Counted from the first letter of the stretch, positions 56,090-64,000 are shown. The stretch: 64,000 nucleotides of DNA from Photorhabdus caribbeanensis (GCF_018448885.1 NZ_RCWB01000020.1:36901-100900); one strand, 5' to 3'. Made by a program: numbers and translations. Notes: a model not told the origin generated them from the letters alone.

Positions 56090-56465
56090 CCCCCATTTAA
56101 ATAAAACTCCCCCATTGATTACCCATTTTATTTTTCTTTAAATAAAGAGAGGATGATTTTCTAATTACAGAATAATGTAAGTATTCTATTGGATATTAAT
56201 AAATGGGATGATATTAAATATACATTATGAATGAATTAAATAGCTCTATACCGACAGAAGGAAAATACCTACTTTTCCCCCATTTTGTCCCCCACGATAT
56301 ATGGATTTTTATTGCCCCCACATTGATATTATTAAAATCGCTTAAAGCCAGACAGAATAAGGGTTTCACGTGCTTCCCCCATTTAGGTGAGCTTAATAAG
56401 TGGTAAGTGGGGAGCATTGCTGGATTTTTGACAATATCCCCCACATTTACCATTTATTCCCCCAT
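56090..56465. repeat. Iteron-like cluster: candidate replication origin of the island
   Basis: Eight heptamers CCCCCAT or CCCCCAC, all in one orientation, start at 56090, 56109, 56277, 56289, 56315, 56376, 56438 and 56459, in otherwise AT-rich DNA. They lie directly after the primase-helicase gene; the last one is inside its final codons. The layout is like the iterons bound by P4-type alpha proteins. Confidence 0.6.
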
Positions 56466-58484
56466 ATTAGAGTGGCGTTGATTAATGCGGATATCTTCAC
56501 CCAACACGGTCAATAATCCATCATTTTCCAGTTTATCCAGCCAGCGGCTGAATTTCTTTGATACATCAATGCCTTTCGCCCGTAAGTCATCCCGCACCTG
56601 TGATTTTGTGCAGGAATCGCTTTGGGCTGTTCGGTTACGAATAGATTCCCATAGTGCCAGATGATTGCCTGACAGACGCCGGACATGGGCCAGTGCCATA
56701 TCACCGGCTGCGGCATCCTGTGGTTGTCTGGGCTGATCTGACAACACCAGAGAGGTAATCTCTTCGCCGTCTTCATCAATACAAATGCTGACCGGATGCA
56801 AGTCATAAGCGACTTGTGGAGGTTCATCAGCATCTTTCATTTTGGTACAGCTTAATATCAGCGCCTCTTTATCATTTTCACGGCGGATATTAAACTCCGC
56901 ATCCAGTGCGGCTCGAAAAGCGCTGGAGCCTCTTGCGCCTTTATCTTGGTCTTTGCCGGAATGGTGCACAACAAGCACGGTGGCGTTTGTTTTGGCTTTG
57001 ATATAGTCACAACCCTGAATAAACGCGCCCATATCTTTAGCGGTGTTTTCGTCCGAGCCGCCAAAACAGCGGGCGAGAGTGTCTAGTACAATCAGACGGA
57101 CAGGCAATCCGGTTTCTTGTTCGACATCTTTCGCTGCACAAATCACTTGCTCAGCACTTTCCTGACTAGCAGGAAACACCGGGCAGTCTATACGGTAAAG
57201 GGCATCTATCGGGCTGTTATCGTTCAGGCTGCTTTCCCATGCCCGGATACGACGCGGAACTCCCAGACCACCTTCACCGACCACATAAACCACCGCTCCC
57301 CGATTGACGCGTTTACCTGCCCATGTTTTACCCGTGGCGATATGACATGCCCATGACACCGCCAAAAAAGATTTATAAGAACCACTGGGGCCGTAAATAC
57401 TGGCTAAGGCGTTACTGGGCAAATGACCTTTGATCAGATAATCCTGATGAGTATCAAAGCCCTCAGAACCTCTGCGTAAAGGTAATGATGTGCTGTAGGT
57501 CGTGGGGAGACGAGTCACAGAAAGGGAACCGGTGATTTTACCGGTCTGGTGATAAAAGGCTGTTCTGGTTGCTTCATCACCATATTGCTTACGGTAATCA
57601 TCCCAGTCAGCTTGATAGTCTGTTGGTGGCAGTGCAACCTTTCCCTGTATTGCATTCGCGGCCTGTTCCGCCTTAATTTTTCCTGTGTTCTTTTCATCTG
57701 CATCAACATCATTATCCCCTGCGATAATAAAAACACCTTGCGGATGTTGCGCTTTAAGCGCTTTTGCTACATTGAGCAGGTTATTAGCGGAAATGGCGGC
57801 ATAGATTGCACTGTTTCGGCTAATAACGGCCAGTGATAAGCCAGTGGCATAACCTTCTGTGATGATAATGTCATCATAAGAATCAGGTTCATGGACAACA
57901 GCAAAAGCCCCTTTTAACTGACTGCCGGGTAATAATCGCTTGCTGCCGTCAGGGTGAATCAATTGGGCACCGCAATATCCTCCTGCAATATTAACTAGTG
58001 GTAACACCAGTGTATTTTCTGGAAAAATCACATTGCCTGTTTTTTGACAGTAAGCCGGTGGGAACAAAAAAACACGTTCAGCTAAACTCTTGCGAATTAA
58101 ATAAGGGCTCGCGCCCTTAATACACTGATTTAATAACGAATTGACCCGTTCAGCAATCGGCACTTGAATAACAGAGGCTTTTTTTCTGGCTGGCGCCGTT
58201 GACGGGAGTTCTGACAACTCAGATATCCACCTTGCCGCCTCAATTAATTGACAGCCTTTAAATTTTGCCAATAAATCCAGTCCATCTCCATGACCGCATT
58301 TAGCCCGATTACAAATCCATGTACCATTACCGTTTTTATCATCAAATCGGAACCGGTCTTTCCCACCGCACATGGGACAAGGCCCATGACGATTATTGGC
58401 GGGCACAACAATGCCTGCCTGAGACAGGATCGCGGGCCAGCGGTGGCGGGATTGCCGGACAATATCAGAAATGAAGGAGGGCAT
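56454..58484 (-). CDS. Primase-helicase (P4 alpha/RepA-like)
   Basis: About 677 residues. N-terminal zinc ribbon CPMCGGKDRFRFDD with WICNRAKCGHGDG (about residues 36-66), a toprim-like region with ITEGYATGLSL and IIAGDNDVD (about 205-255), and a RecA-type helicase with Walker A YGPSGSYKS (about 370) and Walker B LIVLDTLARC (about 465). The C-terminus has a winged-helix-like segment for origin binding. The ATG at 58484 follows GAGGAGG. It should drive autonomous replication of the excised island. Confidence 0.88.
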   Translation of the reverse strand: MPSFISDIVRQSRHRWPAILSQAGIVVPANNRHGPCPMCGGKDRFRFDDKNGNGTWICNRAKCGHGDGLDLLAKFKGCQLIEAARWISELSELPSTAPARKKASVIQVPIAERVNSLLNQCIKGASPYLIRKSLAERVFLFPPAYCQKTGNVIFPENTLVLPLVNIAGGYCGAQLIHPDGSKRLLPGSQLKGAFAVVHEPDSYDDIIITEGYATGLSLAVISRNSAIYAAISANNLLNVAKALKAQHPQGVFIIAGDNDVDADEKNTGKIKAEQAANAIQGKVALPPTDYQADWDDYRKQYGDEATRTAFYHQTGKITGSLSVTRLPTTYSTSLPLRRGSEGFDTHQDYLIKGHLPSNALASIYGPSGSYKSFLAVSWACHIATGKTWAGKRVNRGAVVYVVGEGGLGVPRRIRAWESSLNDNSPIDALYRIDCPVFPASQESAEQVICAAKDVEQETGLPVRLIVLDTLARCFGGSDENTAKDMGAFIQGCDYIKAKTNATVLVVHHSGKDQDKGARGSSAFRAALDAEFNIRRENDKEALILSCTKMKDADEPPQVAYDLHPVSICIDEDGEEITSLVLSDQPRQPQDAAAGDMALAHVRRLSGNHLALWESIRNRTAQSDSCTKSQVRDDLRAKGIDVSKKFSRWLDKLENDGLLTVLGEDIRINQRHSNMGE

Positions 58485-59088
58485 GGCTTTCCTCCTCTGT
58501 GGTTTCTCCAACCAGCATTTTACTGAGCAGTTCAATACGTTCCCATAAAACGAAAGTCAGGATTTCCTTAAATGCGAGATTATTTTGCTCAATAATACTG
58601 TTGATAAGTGCCCGGCAATGGTCGAGTACTTCTTCTGAGTTTTCAGGGCGGTAATCATGCATAAAACACCCCTGCCAGAGAAAAAGCCTTAGAACAGGAG
58701 AATAGCTGACGTTGTAGATAAAATAGCCAGTCTTGGGGTGATAGGTAGAGGTTAAGAGGGGGTATAGCCATAAGGCAGCCTCCATTGTGTGCGAACTATC
58801 GCTACCACCAGAGACGCTAACCTCAAGGGTGGCAGCCCAGACAGGGTTAGCGTTACCGGACACAATGGAAACCGGCGCTTCTTTCGAAGCCCCTGCCTGA
58901 GCCACCATAGACAACAGGTGTACAAAAGCACCAGCATTGAATAGCCTAAAACAGGCGTGTAATGCTGCCATCATGTTAATCGGAACGCTAACTCCGGCTG
59001 CGGATTTTGCCGCAGCGCGTGAACTATACCTCAGTAATTTACTGATTATCAACTTATAATTAAGGTTAAAAGCCTCATTCAGACTCAT
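58465..59088 (-). CDS. Icd/Ash-like protein of P4-type islands
   Basis: A 207-residue protein. The first part (SRAAAKSAAGVSVPIN and SMVAQAGASKEAPVSIVSGNANP) follows the pattern of Ash-type leaders found in P4-like islands, and the C-terminal 70 residues resemble proteins listed as Icd-like (cell-division inhibitor). It overlaps both neighbours (AlpA stop ATGA, primase start 20 bp), so it is part of one operon. A role in blocking host division is only a database-style label, not shown. Confidence 0.6.
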   Translation of the reverse strand: MSLNEAFNLNYKLIISKLLRYSSRAAAKSAAGVSVPINMMAALHACFRLFNAGAFVHLLSMVAQAGASKEAPVSIVSGNANPVWAATLEVSVSGGSDSSHTMEAALWLYPLLTSTYHPKTGYFIYNVSYSPVLRLFLWQGCFMHDYRPENSEEVLDHCRALINSIIEQNNLAFKEILTFVLWERIELLSKMLVGETTEEESHALLHF

Positions 59089-59285
59089 CCCTGTGTTTCC
59101 TCGCGGTTGTTGATTTTATTGATAATCCATTCATCAATTTCTTTTTCTACCCATGCTACTGAGCGTACTCCCAGACTGACAGATTTAGGGAATTCCCCTT
59201 GCTGCATCAAATGGTAAATCCATGATTTCTTTAAACCGACTTTTTTCATGACATCCGCCAGACGTATTAAGGTTGTCTCTGCCAT
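59085..59285 (-). CDS. AlpA-family transcriptional regulator
   Basis: A 66-residue MerR-like HTH: LIRLADVMKKVGLKKSWIYHLMQQGEFPKSVSLGVRSVAWVEKEIDEWI. This is the AlpA pattern almost in full. AlpA proteins act as activators of island integrase/excision or of the alpha operon. A strong AAGGAGGATTGAGAA ribosome-binding site overlaps the end of the recombinase gene upstream. Confidence 0.93.
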   Translation of the reverse strand: MAETTLIRLADVMKKVGLKKSWIYHLMQQGEFPKSVSLGVRSVAWVEKEIDEWIINKINNREETQG

Positions 59286-59288
59286 TTC

Positions 59289-60167
59289 TCAATCCTCCTT
59301 TTGACTGTAAACTCGTTCAACATAACGCCCGCGACCATCACCGTGACCTAAATCCATTGAGACTAAAGCCCTGGCTTCCTGACGAGTAAAAGCGCTTTCT
59401 TGGTAAAACCTCAGCGCATCCTGTGCCCATGCGTAGCGCAAACTGTGTGGGGCATAACAGCCGGTTAATCCCAGATGAGCGGTATGGGCACGCCAGTAGT
59501 TCATCGCTCGTTTGAGATCGGGTTTATCAATCAGCCTGCCGCCGCGCTGTTCTGCAATTTCAATGGCTTTATCAACCGCTTTTTTCACTGCGTCCACATC
59601 CAGTACACGAGTTTGTCTGGGGCGGCCGCCTTTAGTACCAAAAACTACATGAAGCTTAGGCTCTGGCTGATTAAGCTGTTTTTTCCAGCTTTTCAGCGAA
59701 GCACAACACTGAACGGCTTCCTGAGAACGTAGCCCCATCAAACGGGTAAGTTGGAGGATGATTGCCAGTCCGGCATCGTATTTTGCTGCTTTCTGATAAA
59801 TTGTCTGAAAAAGCACATCAGGAATGGCTTGTTTTGTCCCTGCACGACTGGAGCCACTCAGTCCCAATGCCTGATTACTCAATCGGGGAGAGGTACTTAA
59901 CTTCGTCCGGCCTGCCAGAAGAAAGATATGGCGGAGCGCCGACATTTCATTTTGCAGGGTGCGTTTGGCTATGCCCTGAGACAATCGGGCATGGATATAG
60001 CTTTCAATGTGTTTGGTCTTTAAATAGTTGAGGCTTTTCACCTGAATATTCAGTTTCAACAAAAACTCACCTAGCCGCCTCGCTATCCGAATGCGGTCAT
60101 GACAGGTTTTATGACTGCCTCCAGCCTGCCGGGCAAAGGTCTGCATTTCCCTGACTAATCGACTCAT
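59289..60167 (-). CDS. Second tyrosine recombinase (Integrase_1 type)
   Basis: A 292-residue tyrosine recombinase, different from the P4-type integrase at the left end. The SAM-like N-terminal domain (about 1-110) is followed by the catalytic Arg in LTRLMGLRSQEAVQC, HSLRY (HxxR) and DLGHGDGRGRYVERVY with the likely nucleophile Tyr near the end. The ATG follows AAGGAGTGAT. It is the first gene of the leftward operon. It may act as resolvase or excision helper, or recombine another site. Confidence 0.8.
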   Translation of the reverse strand: MSRLVREMQTFARQAGGSHKTCHDRIRIARRLGEFLLKLNIQVKSLNYLKTKHIESYIHARLSQGIAKRTLQNEMSALRHIFLLAGRTKLSTSPRLSNQALGLSGSSRAGTKQAIPDVLFQTIYQKAAKYDAGLAIILQLTRLMGLRSQEAVQCCASLKSWKKQLNQPEPKLHVVFGTKGGRPRQTRVLDVDAVKKAVDKAIEIAEQRGGRLIDKPDLKRAMNYWRAHTAHLGLTGCYAPHSLRYAWAQDALRFYQESAFTRQEARALVSMDLGHGDGRGRYVERVYSQKED

Positions 60168-60182
60168 ATCACTCCTTATTTT

Positions 60183-60488
60183 TCACCTGATAACATTAAA
60201 TCTCTGGCGCGCGACAGTTCTGACAAAACAGGGGTTATCTGCTTTGTCCTTGAACGATACCTGTGCACCAGAGTGAACGCTGTTGAGGTATTGCGGGGTA
60301 TCGGTTTGAGTACGCTGTACTACCGCCTGCGTAGGCAGGTTATCCCCTCTGGCCAAAGCCAGCCTCGGTATCGTCAAGTTCTCCTTTTTGATGGTTTTTT
60401 TAATCTTAATTAGCAGTGACAGAAACACTGATTTGTTGAGCAGGCATACGCCTGTAATGTGGATGTTACCTTTATGTGGCGGCGTCAC
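60183..60488 (-). CDS. Hypothetical ORF upstream of the second recombinase
   Basis: A 101-residue frame that starts MTPPHKGNIHITGVCLLNKS and ends TVARQRFNVIR. It has no recognised domain and lies 15 bp before the recombinase start. The position fits a regulatory leader of the island operon. It could be coding by chance. Confidence 0.3.
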   Translation of the reverse strand: MTPPHKGNIHITGVCLLNKSVFLSLLIKIKKTIKKENLTIPRLALARGDNLPTQAVVQRTQTDTPQYLNSVHSGAQVSFKDKADNPCFVRTVARQRFNVIR

Positions 60489-61250
60489 TTTCAGCGGTAA
60501 ACCGGCGAAAAGTGACGCCTGAACATCGGAGTCAGTAAACCGAAGCAGGGCAGGTGCTTGCTGATGCCTAATGGCATGGCAAAGTGTTGTCTGTAGCAGT
60601 GTAGAACTGTCGCAATATACTGATATTGAGAAATAGCCTACCTGACCGCCTGATAACTCAGGCAGCAGTTAGTTAAGGTGTGAGCCAAGCAAACCGGGTG
60701 CTTTAGCTTACGTAAATGAAATGAGGCTAAACTCGTGGCTTAATCTCATTAGAGCGAAAGGCAGGTAAAGCTGTCCTGTCTGACGCTTGGATATAAGAAG
60801 AACTCGTTTCCTTTGGGATAGAAGACCCGTGAGTGAGTTAAATGTATAAATGCACCTTCATCGCTTTCATTTTGCGATCCCCACTCTCAAAGGATAAGCG
60901 GAGTTATCAGCCTCATGGTATCTGACGGCTTTCTCTTTTCAGATCAGGGAGAATTTTAGATATGGTCGCTCGAAAGCGCTTCTTCACAGACCTTTTAGAA
61001 GCATTGAGTGCTGTCAATGGCAGCAATAGCGGATCACTCGAAAGCGTTTCCTCACAGATCCCTCGGAAACATTGGCGGCTGTCGATGACAGCAATTAAGT
61101 GTAGCAAGGTTAGCGCAGGATGTAACACGTAGCAATAGGGAACAGATAATTTAATCAGTTAGTTAGACTATTGATTAGATACTCTGACGAAATCAGCTTA
61201 TTGATGACTATAACATGGGCATTTTCTAGCTGACGCGCTACGCTTGTCCT
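60489..61250. other. Non-coding regulatory region of the island
   Basis: About 760 bp with no convincing gene. It probably contains the promoter of the leftward operon and, as in P4, may encode short immunity-type RNA. It includes the 68 bp tandem repeats at about 60968-61100. Confidence 0.45.
60968..61100. repeat. Two tandem 68 bp repeats
   Basis: CTCGAAAGCG, TTC.TCACAGA, GAA.CATTG, GCTGTC.ATG.CAGCAAT occur twice with a period of 68 bp (for example CTCGAAAGCG at 60969 and 61037), roughly three-quarters identical by eye. Their place near the island operon start is like the repeated sites of P4-type elements. Confidence 0.6.
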
Positions 61251-61293
61251 CTCTTAGTTGACTTGTTAAAAAATTTAACAAGTCAACTAAGAG
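61251..61293. repeat. 43 bp perfect hairpin
   Basis: CTCTTAGTTGACTTGTTAAA and its exact reverse complement separated by only AAA. A 20 bp perfect stem is far longer than a normal terminator. It sits 230 bp inside the right end of the island. Confidence 0.8.
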
Positions 61294-61450
61294 AATTAGA
61301 AAAAACCATAGATCTATTTTGTATCCCAAATGTAATAAAGCCATGTAACTTAGAAGGACTATGGCTAAAAATCACACTTGATAACCAAAAGTGTTAATTT
61401 TTATTTAAAACTCAATTTCTTACATGAAAGACAATAATGATTTTTTAATT

Positions 61451-61472
61451 GGGGGTACATTTGGGGGTATGT
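61451..61472 (+). repeat. Right arm-type site of the island
   Basis: Exact 22 bp copy of 54304-54325 in the same orientation, 53 bp before the attR core. Confidence 0.65.
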
Positions 61473-61525
61473 ATATTTATTGAATAAAACATATATTTTT
61501 ATAATCAACATGATATGTTTTTATA

Positions 61526-61540
61526 TCGAATCCTGTAGGG
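61526..61540 (+). mobile_element. attR core of the argU island
   Basis: TCGAATCCTGTAGGG, exact copy of the argU segment at 54168-54182. It is followed by GGCCAT, not by a full tRNA 3' end, and then by DNA that resembles the region after argU (a TGTTGAAATC block and a second integrase start), so another element begins here. Confidence 0.78.
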
Positions 61541-61698
61541 GGCCATATCCAAGTCTCCAAACGTCTTTTAAAGTCTACAAATTCCTTAAAAAACAAAGAA
61601 AACCAAGAAACTACAATCTATCGATGTCTACTAGGGTATGTTGAAATCTACAGATCTCTGGGGGCATTGTTAGGTTCAATCAAAATGGATGCCCACAA

Positions 61699-62091
61699 AT
61701 GAAGTTGACAGCCAGACAGATAGAGACCGCGAAGCCCAAAGACAAATCGTGCAAACTCTCCGATGGTGGGGGCATGTACTTAGAAATTTTCCCGAATGGT
61801 TCCAAATGTTGGCGGCTAAAATATCGTTTTGCTGGCAAAGAAAAGCGATTGGCATTTGGTACTTATCCCACTGTAACTTTGGTAGAAGCCAGAAACAAAA
61901 GGGAAGATGCCAAGAAAATATTGGCAAATGGCGATGATCCAGGGCAGGTAAAAAGAGAAAAGGCTCTCATCGTAAATAACAGCTTCGAAAAAATCGCTCT
62001 TGAGTGGCACGCTTGCAAGGAGCAAAACGGGTTAGATTGCTCCTCTAATTCTTATATGATATTGATTAATAATAATTTATTCAAATTTTAG
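61699..62091 (+). pseudogene. Truncated P4-type integrase of a second element
   Basis: 130 codons: MKLTARQIETAKPKDKSCKL, DGGGMYLEIFPNGSKCWRLK, LAFGTYPTVTLVEARNKRED and the start of the core-binding domain, then the match is lost and it ends. The first 110 residues are close to the integrase at 54355. The core-binding and catalytic domains are gone, so it is inactive. The upstream DNA also parallels that of the first integrase. It marks the left end of a tandem, decayed element. Confidence 0.85.
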
Positions 62092-62604
62092 AGATAACAA
62101 TATATCGGCACTCACATCTTTATACTGTTCCCATTCATCAACAGTTGTATTAAATGAAACAATTACTGCTTTACCATTAAATGATGTAGTTAACATTTTA
62201 TTATGAATATCTGTATCCATTGCACTTGATATAAAATCTATTATCCGAGCATCTTTTCCATCTACAATTACTTTCTTGAGTGACGGCTGATAGTTTGGCA
62301 TTAGTTTCACTAAAGAATCTGTAAACATATCTAATTGTTCTGGAAGCATAGATACAATTCCAGAGCTAATTATGATGTTAGCTTTTCCTCGCTTATCGGT
62401 AAAAATAACTTTTTCATTATTATCTCTCATTGATGGATATTTTAATTTTTTGTATTTTTCGTCCATCAAAGTAAACCCCTTTGGGATTTTAATAGAGAGC
62501 GCATGTTTTGGAATTTGTTGTCGCTCCAAACTTACTTTAGCGAGTGCCTTAAACGGAAAAAATAAAATAAATATAATAGGTAAAAATTTCCACATCTTAT
62601 GCAT
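62077..62604 (-). CDS. Exported protein of unknown function (DcrB-like fold possible)
   Basis: A 175-residue protein with a clear signal peptide (MHKMWKFLPIIFILFFPFKA, cleavage near ALA). The mature part has alternating strands and SLKFE-type end with a late FNTTVDEWEQY..ADILLSLKF segment, suggestive of a DcrB/PsbP-like fold. It overlaps the truncated integrase by 15 bp in the opposite direction. It is cargo of the second element or remnant host DNA. The function is unknown. Confidence 0.65.
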   Translation of the reverse strand: MHKMWKFLPIIFILFFPFKALAKVSLERQQIPKHALSIKIPKGFTLMDEKYKKLKYPSMRDNNEKVIFTDKRGKANIIISSGIVSMLPEQLDMFTDSLVKLMPNYQPSLKKVIVDGKDARIIDFISSAMDTDIHNKMLTTSFNGKAVIVSFNTTVDEWEQYKDVSADILLSLKFE

Positions 62605-63051
62605 AGTGTTTAATTCCAGTTTGAACGTTTTTAACGAAGGTTTGTTTAAAAATAACCCACTATAATCCTAGCTATTTTTGAGTTACTCATAGCTAATTTT
62701 GATTCTTGACACTTATTATACGTCTTCAAGGTTTGAATGTTGAACCATTACCGCAAACAAAATTGACCTCGCAATCACGTTCCTGATGAACTTTGACACA
62801 TGATAAATTGAGTAGAAGGCTTTGCGAGGAACAGCAGCGCCTTAACGCGCTTAACAGGATATGACGCAAAAGGTAAGTGCTTTTACTGATTCGCTTATTG
62901 AGTCCGATAAACCAATCAGTTAAAGTGGCCCCGCCATTGGCAAAATCTAATAGTCAAGGATTCTCACCCTTGTAAAGAGCTATCCATTGGTAGGAAATTT
63001 CTACCAATGTGTCTGCTATCACCCTTTCAATTAATGGAAGGGGTAGCAGGA
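62605..63051. other. Gene-free spacer
   Basis: About 450 bp. The first part should hold the promoter of the exported protein. The only notable structure is the inverted repeat at 62985-63009. Confidence 0.4.
62985..63009. promoter_or_regulatory. 9 bp perfect inverted repeat upstream of the Ner-like pseudogene
   Basis: CATTGGTAG and CTACCAATG separated by GAAATTT, 43 bp before the pseudogene start. Operator or attenuator. Confidence 0.5.
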
Positions 63052-63312
63052 ATGAATAACGTTAGAAATGACTGGCATCAAGCTGACATTATTGCTGCGT
63101 TATGTAAGCGTGGTACTACCTTAGCGGCTGTCTCCCGTGAGGCGAGAGTCAGTTCACCTACCGACAAATATTCTCAGTCGGCCTTGGCCTAAAAGCGAAT
63201 GGATTATTGATAACTATCTCAAAATACATCCCCAAAGATCTGGCCTAGTGGCTATTTTGATTCGTATGGTCGATTAATTGAGCGTCATGCTCACAATAAA
63301 CCACTGGAATAA
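63052..63312 (+). pseudogene. Frameshifted Ner-like gene
   Basis: The reading starts in one frame (NDWHQADIIAALCKRGTTLA, AVSREARVSS). It goes on in a second frame (LPTNILSRPWPKSEWIIDN) and then a third (KIWPSGYFDSYGRLIERHAH, stop at 63310). Put together it spells a complete Mu Ner-type protein with its usual long tail. At least two frameshifts have broken it. Confidence 0.8.
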
Positions 63313-64000
63313 TTACTCATCAGTTTGTTATTTTTTGTGAGAAGAATAATTTTTGACGTGAAGCCTTGGAAAGCCAAGCTTAGCCATCTTTAGAACTCAT
63401 AGCGTTTTGCATTTCAAGTGGCGATTAGGGAAGTAGAAAGGCAAACATCGTATGTTCAGGAGATGTGATAAATATCACAGAGAAAAATACGACAACAACC
63501 CATTACCGTAGCGGTGTTAATCGGTTCTACCTCACGTTAGTGCCAGAAGGTATCCTATGGGTATCCTAGAAAAAACTAAGGGGTCGTACTTTTTATACAA
63601 GCCATTGATAAATCTTATTTTCCATGCTGAACTTGAACCAGAGATTAAGAGCAAATAATGTATTTTTAATCTATTAGGGGCTAATTCCCCCAATGCTTGA
63701 GATTGAATTATTAATAGTATTTATGCTTTAGCGTCGTTTGAATCTGCTTATTTTCATTGCTTCTAATGAAAAGAGAAGTAACGTTGTACTGTTAATAAAA
63801 CTACCTGTGTTAGTATTTTTAAGTTCAAAGTATTGGGATCTCCGCTAAGAGAATGAAATATATTGACTACTTAGATTCACATAATAAGTGCAACATCGTT
63901 AATCCGGAAGTAAACATGTTCGTATTCCTTTAAATAATTCATTCGGGGTTTTCCCTCCCCGGGTTTTTCGGGGGCGATTATTTAATCGGTTTACCACAAA
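63313..64000. other. Gene-free right end of the window
   Basis: About 690 bp without a credible ORF on either strand. It holds a CRP-like palindrome at 63474-63489 and a GC-rich hairpin-like stretch near 63955-63972 (CCCTCCCCGGG, TTTTTCGGGGG). Probably decayed element DNA. Confidence 0.45.
63474..63489. promoter_or_regulatory. CRP-type palindrome
   Basis: TGTGATAAATATCACA has both CRP half-sites TGTGA and TCACA with the right 6 bp spacing. No gene follows within the window. Confidence 0.45.

Larger units (their letters stand above)
54168..61540 (+). mobile_element. P4-like integrative island in argU
   Basis: About 7.4 kb bounded by the 15 bp direct repeat. Order: integrase (+), then on the minus strand Ner-like, iteron cluster, primase-helicase, Icd/Ash-like protein, AlpA and a second tyrosine recombinase, then non-coding DNA with a long hairpin. 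It has no capsid or cargo genes, so it is a stripped satellite or a base platform. E. coli argU also receives prophage DLP12. Confidence 0.8.

Noticed and set aside
56214..56453. 79-codon minus-strand frame directly after the primase stop
   Set aside because: It is made across the CCCCCAY repeats, which in this frame give WGK-type runs; there is no ribosome-binding site of its own. More likely a by-product of the iterons, though start-stop junction with the primase is noted.
60913..61128. 71-codon minus-strand frame over the 68 bp repeats
   Set aside because: The similarity between the two repeat units is at DNA level and the frame has no start signal.
1..64000. CRISPR arrays
   Set aside because: No set of regularly spaced direct repeats with unique spacers was seen; the iterons and palindromes are irregular or inverted.

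Overview
The window looks like a chromosomal segment of an enterobacterium of the Photorhabdus/Xenorhabdus type. The base composition is moderately AT-rich. The housekeeping blocks are in E. coli-like order (rsmC-holD-rimI-prfC-BON protein-yjjU-yjjV beside two tRNA-Leu genes, and ybcJ-folD-argU), but they are separated by many small accessory modules. The organism assignment is an inference from gene families and from a roughly 124 bp dispersed repeat of a type I recall from Photorhabdus, Yersinia and Serratia. No 16S gene is present.

Layout. 0-1.3 kb: a cupin and a short-chain dehydrogenase. 1.4-8.6 kb: conserved core (yjjV, yjjU, a BON protein, prfC, rimI, holD, rsmC, two tRNA-Leu(CAG), a Fur-boxed yjjZ-like gene). 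8.7-13.7 kb: phoA with a PHO-box-like site, an exported Fes-like esterase and a stand-alone HpaB-type hydroxylase. 14.2-16.4 kb: a three-gene accessory module (XRE-type regulator, HipA-like kinase, DUF3037 protein) lying where the 5' part of abgA has been lost; abgB survives. 18.3-21.5 kb: APC permease, DUF3156 protein and a LuxR-type regulator. 21.6-24.8 kb: an AbiE type IV toxin-antitoxin locus bracketed by large palindromes, and an Abi-family HEPN gene with an internal stop. 24.9-29.0 kb: an amine/aldehyde oxidation operon with its LuxR-type regulator. 29.3-33.7 kb: nucleoside hydrolase, glycosyltransferase, a retropepsin-PDZ lipoprotein and a SAP-like protein.

33.8-35.9 kb: ccdAB flanked by two near-identical XRE regulators that share operator sequence. 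36.2-44.0 kb: a complete pyroglutamate (5-oxoproline) uptake and breakdown operon under a divergent GntR regulator. It has a DUF969/DUF979 transporter pair, Pcp, PxpA, a fused PxpB-PxpC, and a fused biotin carboxylase-biotin carrier protein. 45.1-47.2 kb: rtcB with a pol-beta nucleotidyltransferase (RlaP type), preceded by a 1.1 kb very AT-rich gap. 47.4-51.9 kb: the yjfIJKLMC-type membrane-stress operon. 52.7-54.2 kb: ybcJ, folD, argU.

54.2-61.5 kb: a P4-like integrative island in the 3' end of argU, bounded by a 15 bp direct repeat. It has an integrase, a Ner-like protein, a primase-helicase, an Icd/Ash-like protein, AlpA and a second tyrosine recombinase. Eight iteron-like CCCCCA(T/C) heptamers sit at the 3' end of the primase gene and may be its origin. 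61.5-64 kb: the decayed start of a second element in tandem, with a truncated integrase and a frameshifted Ner-like gene.

The parts most worth following are the kinase/DUF3037 module, the biotin-linked pyroglutamate operon, the palindrome-bracketed AbiE locus and the iteron cluster.
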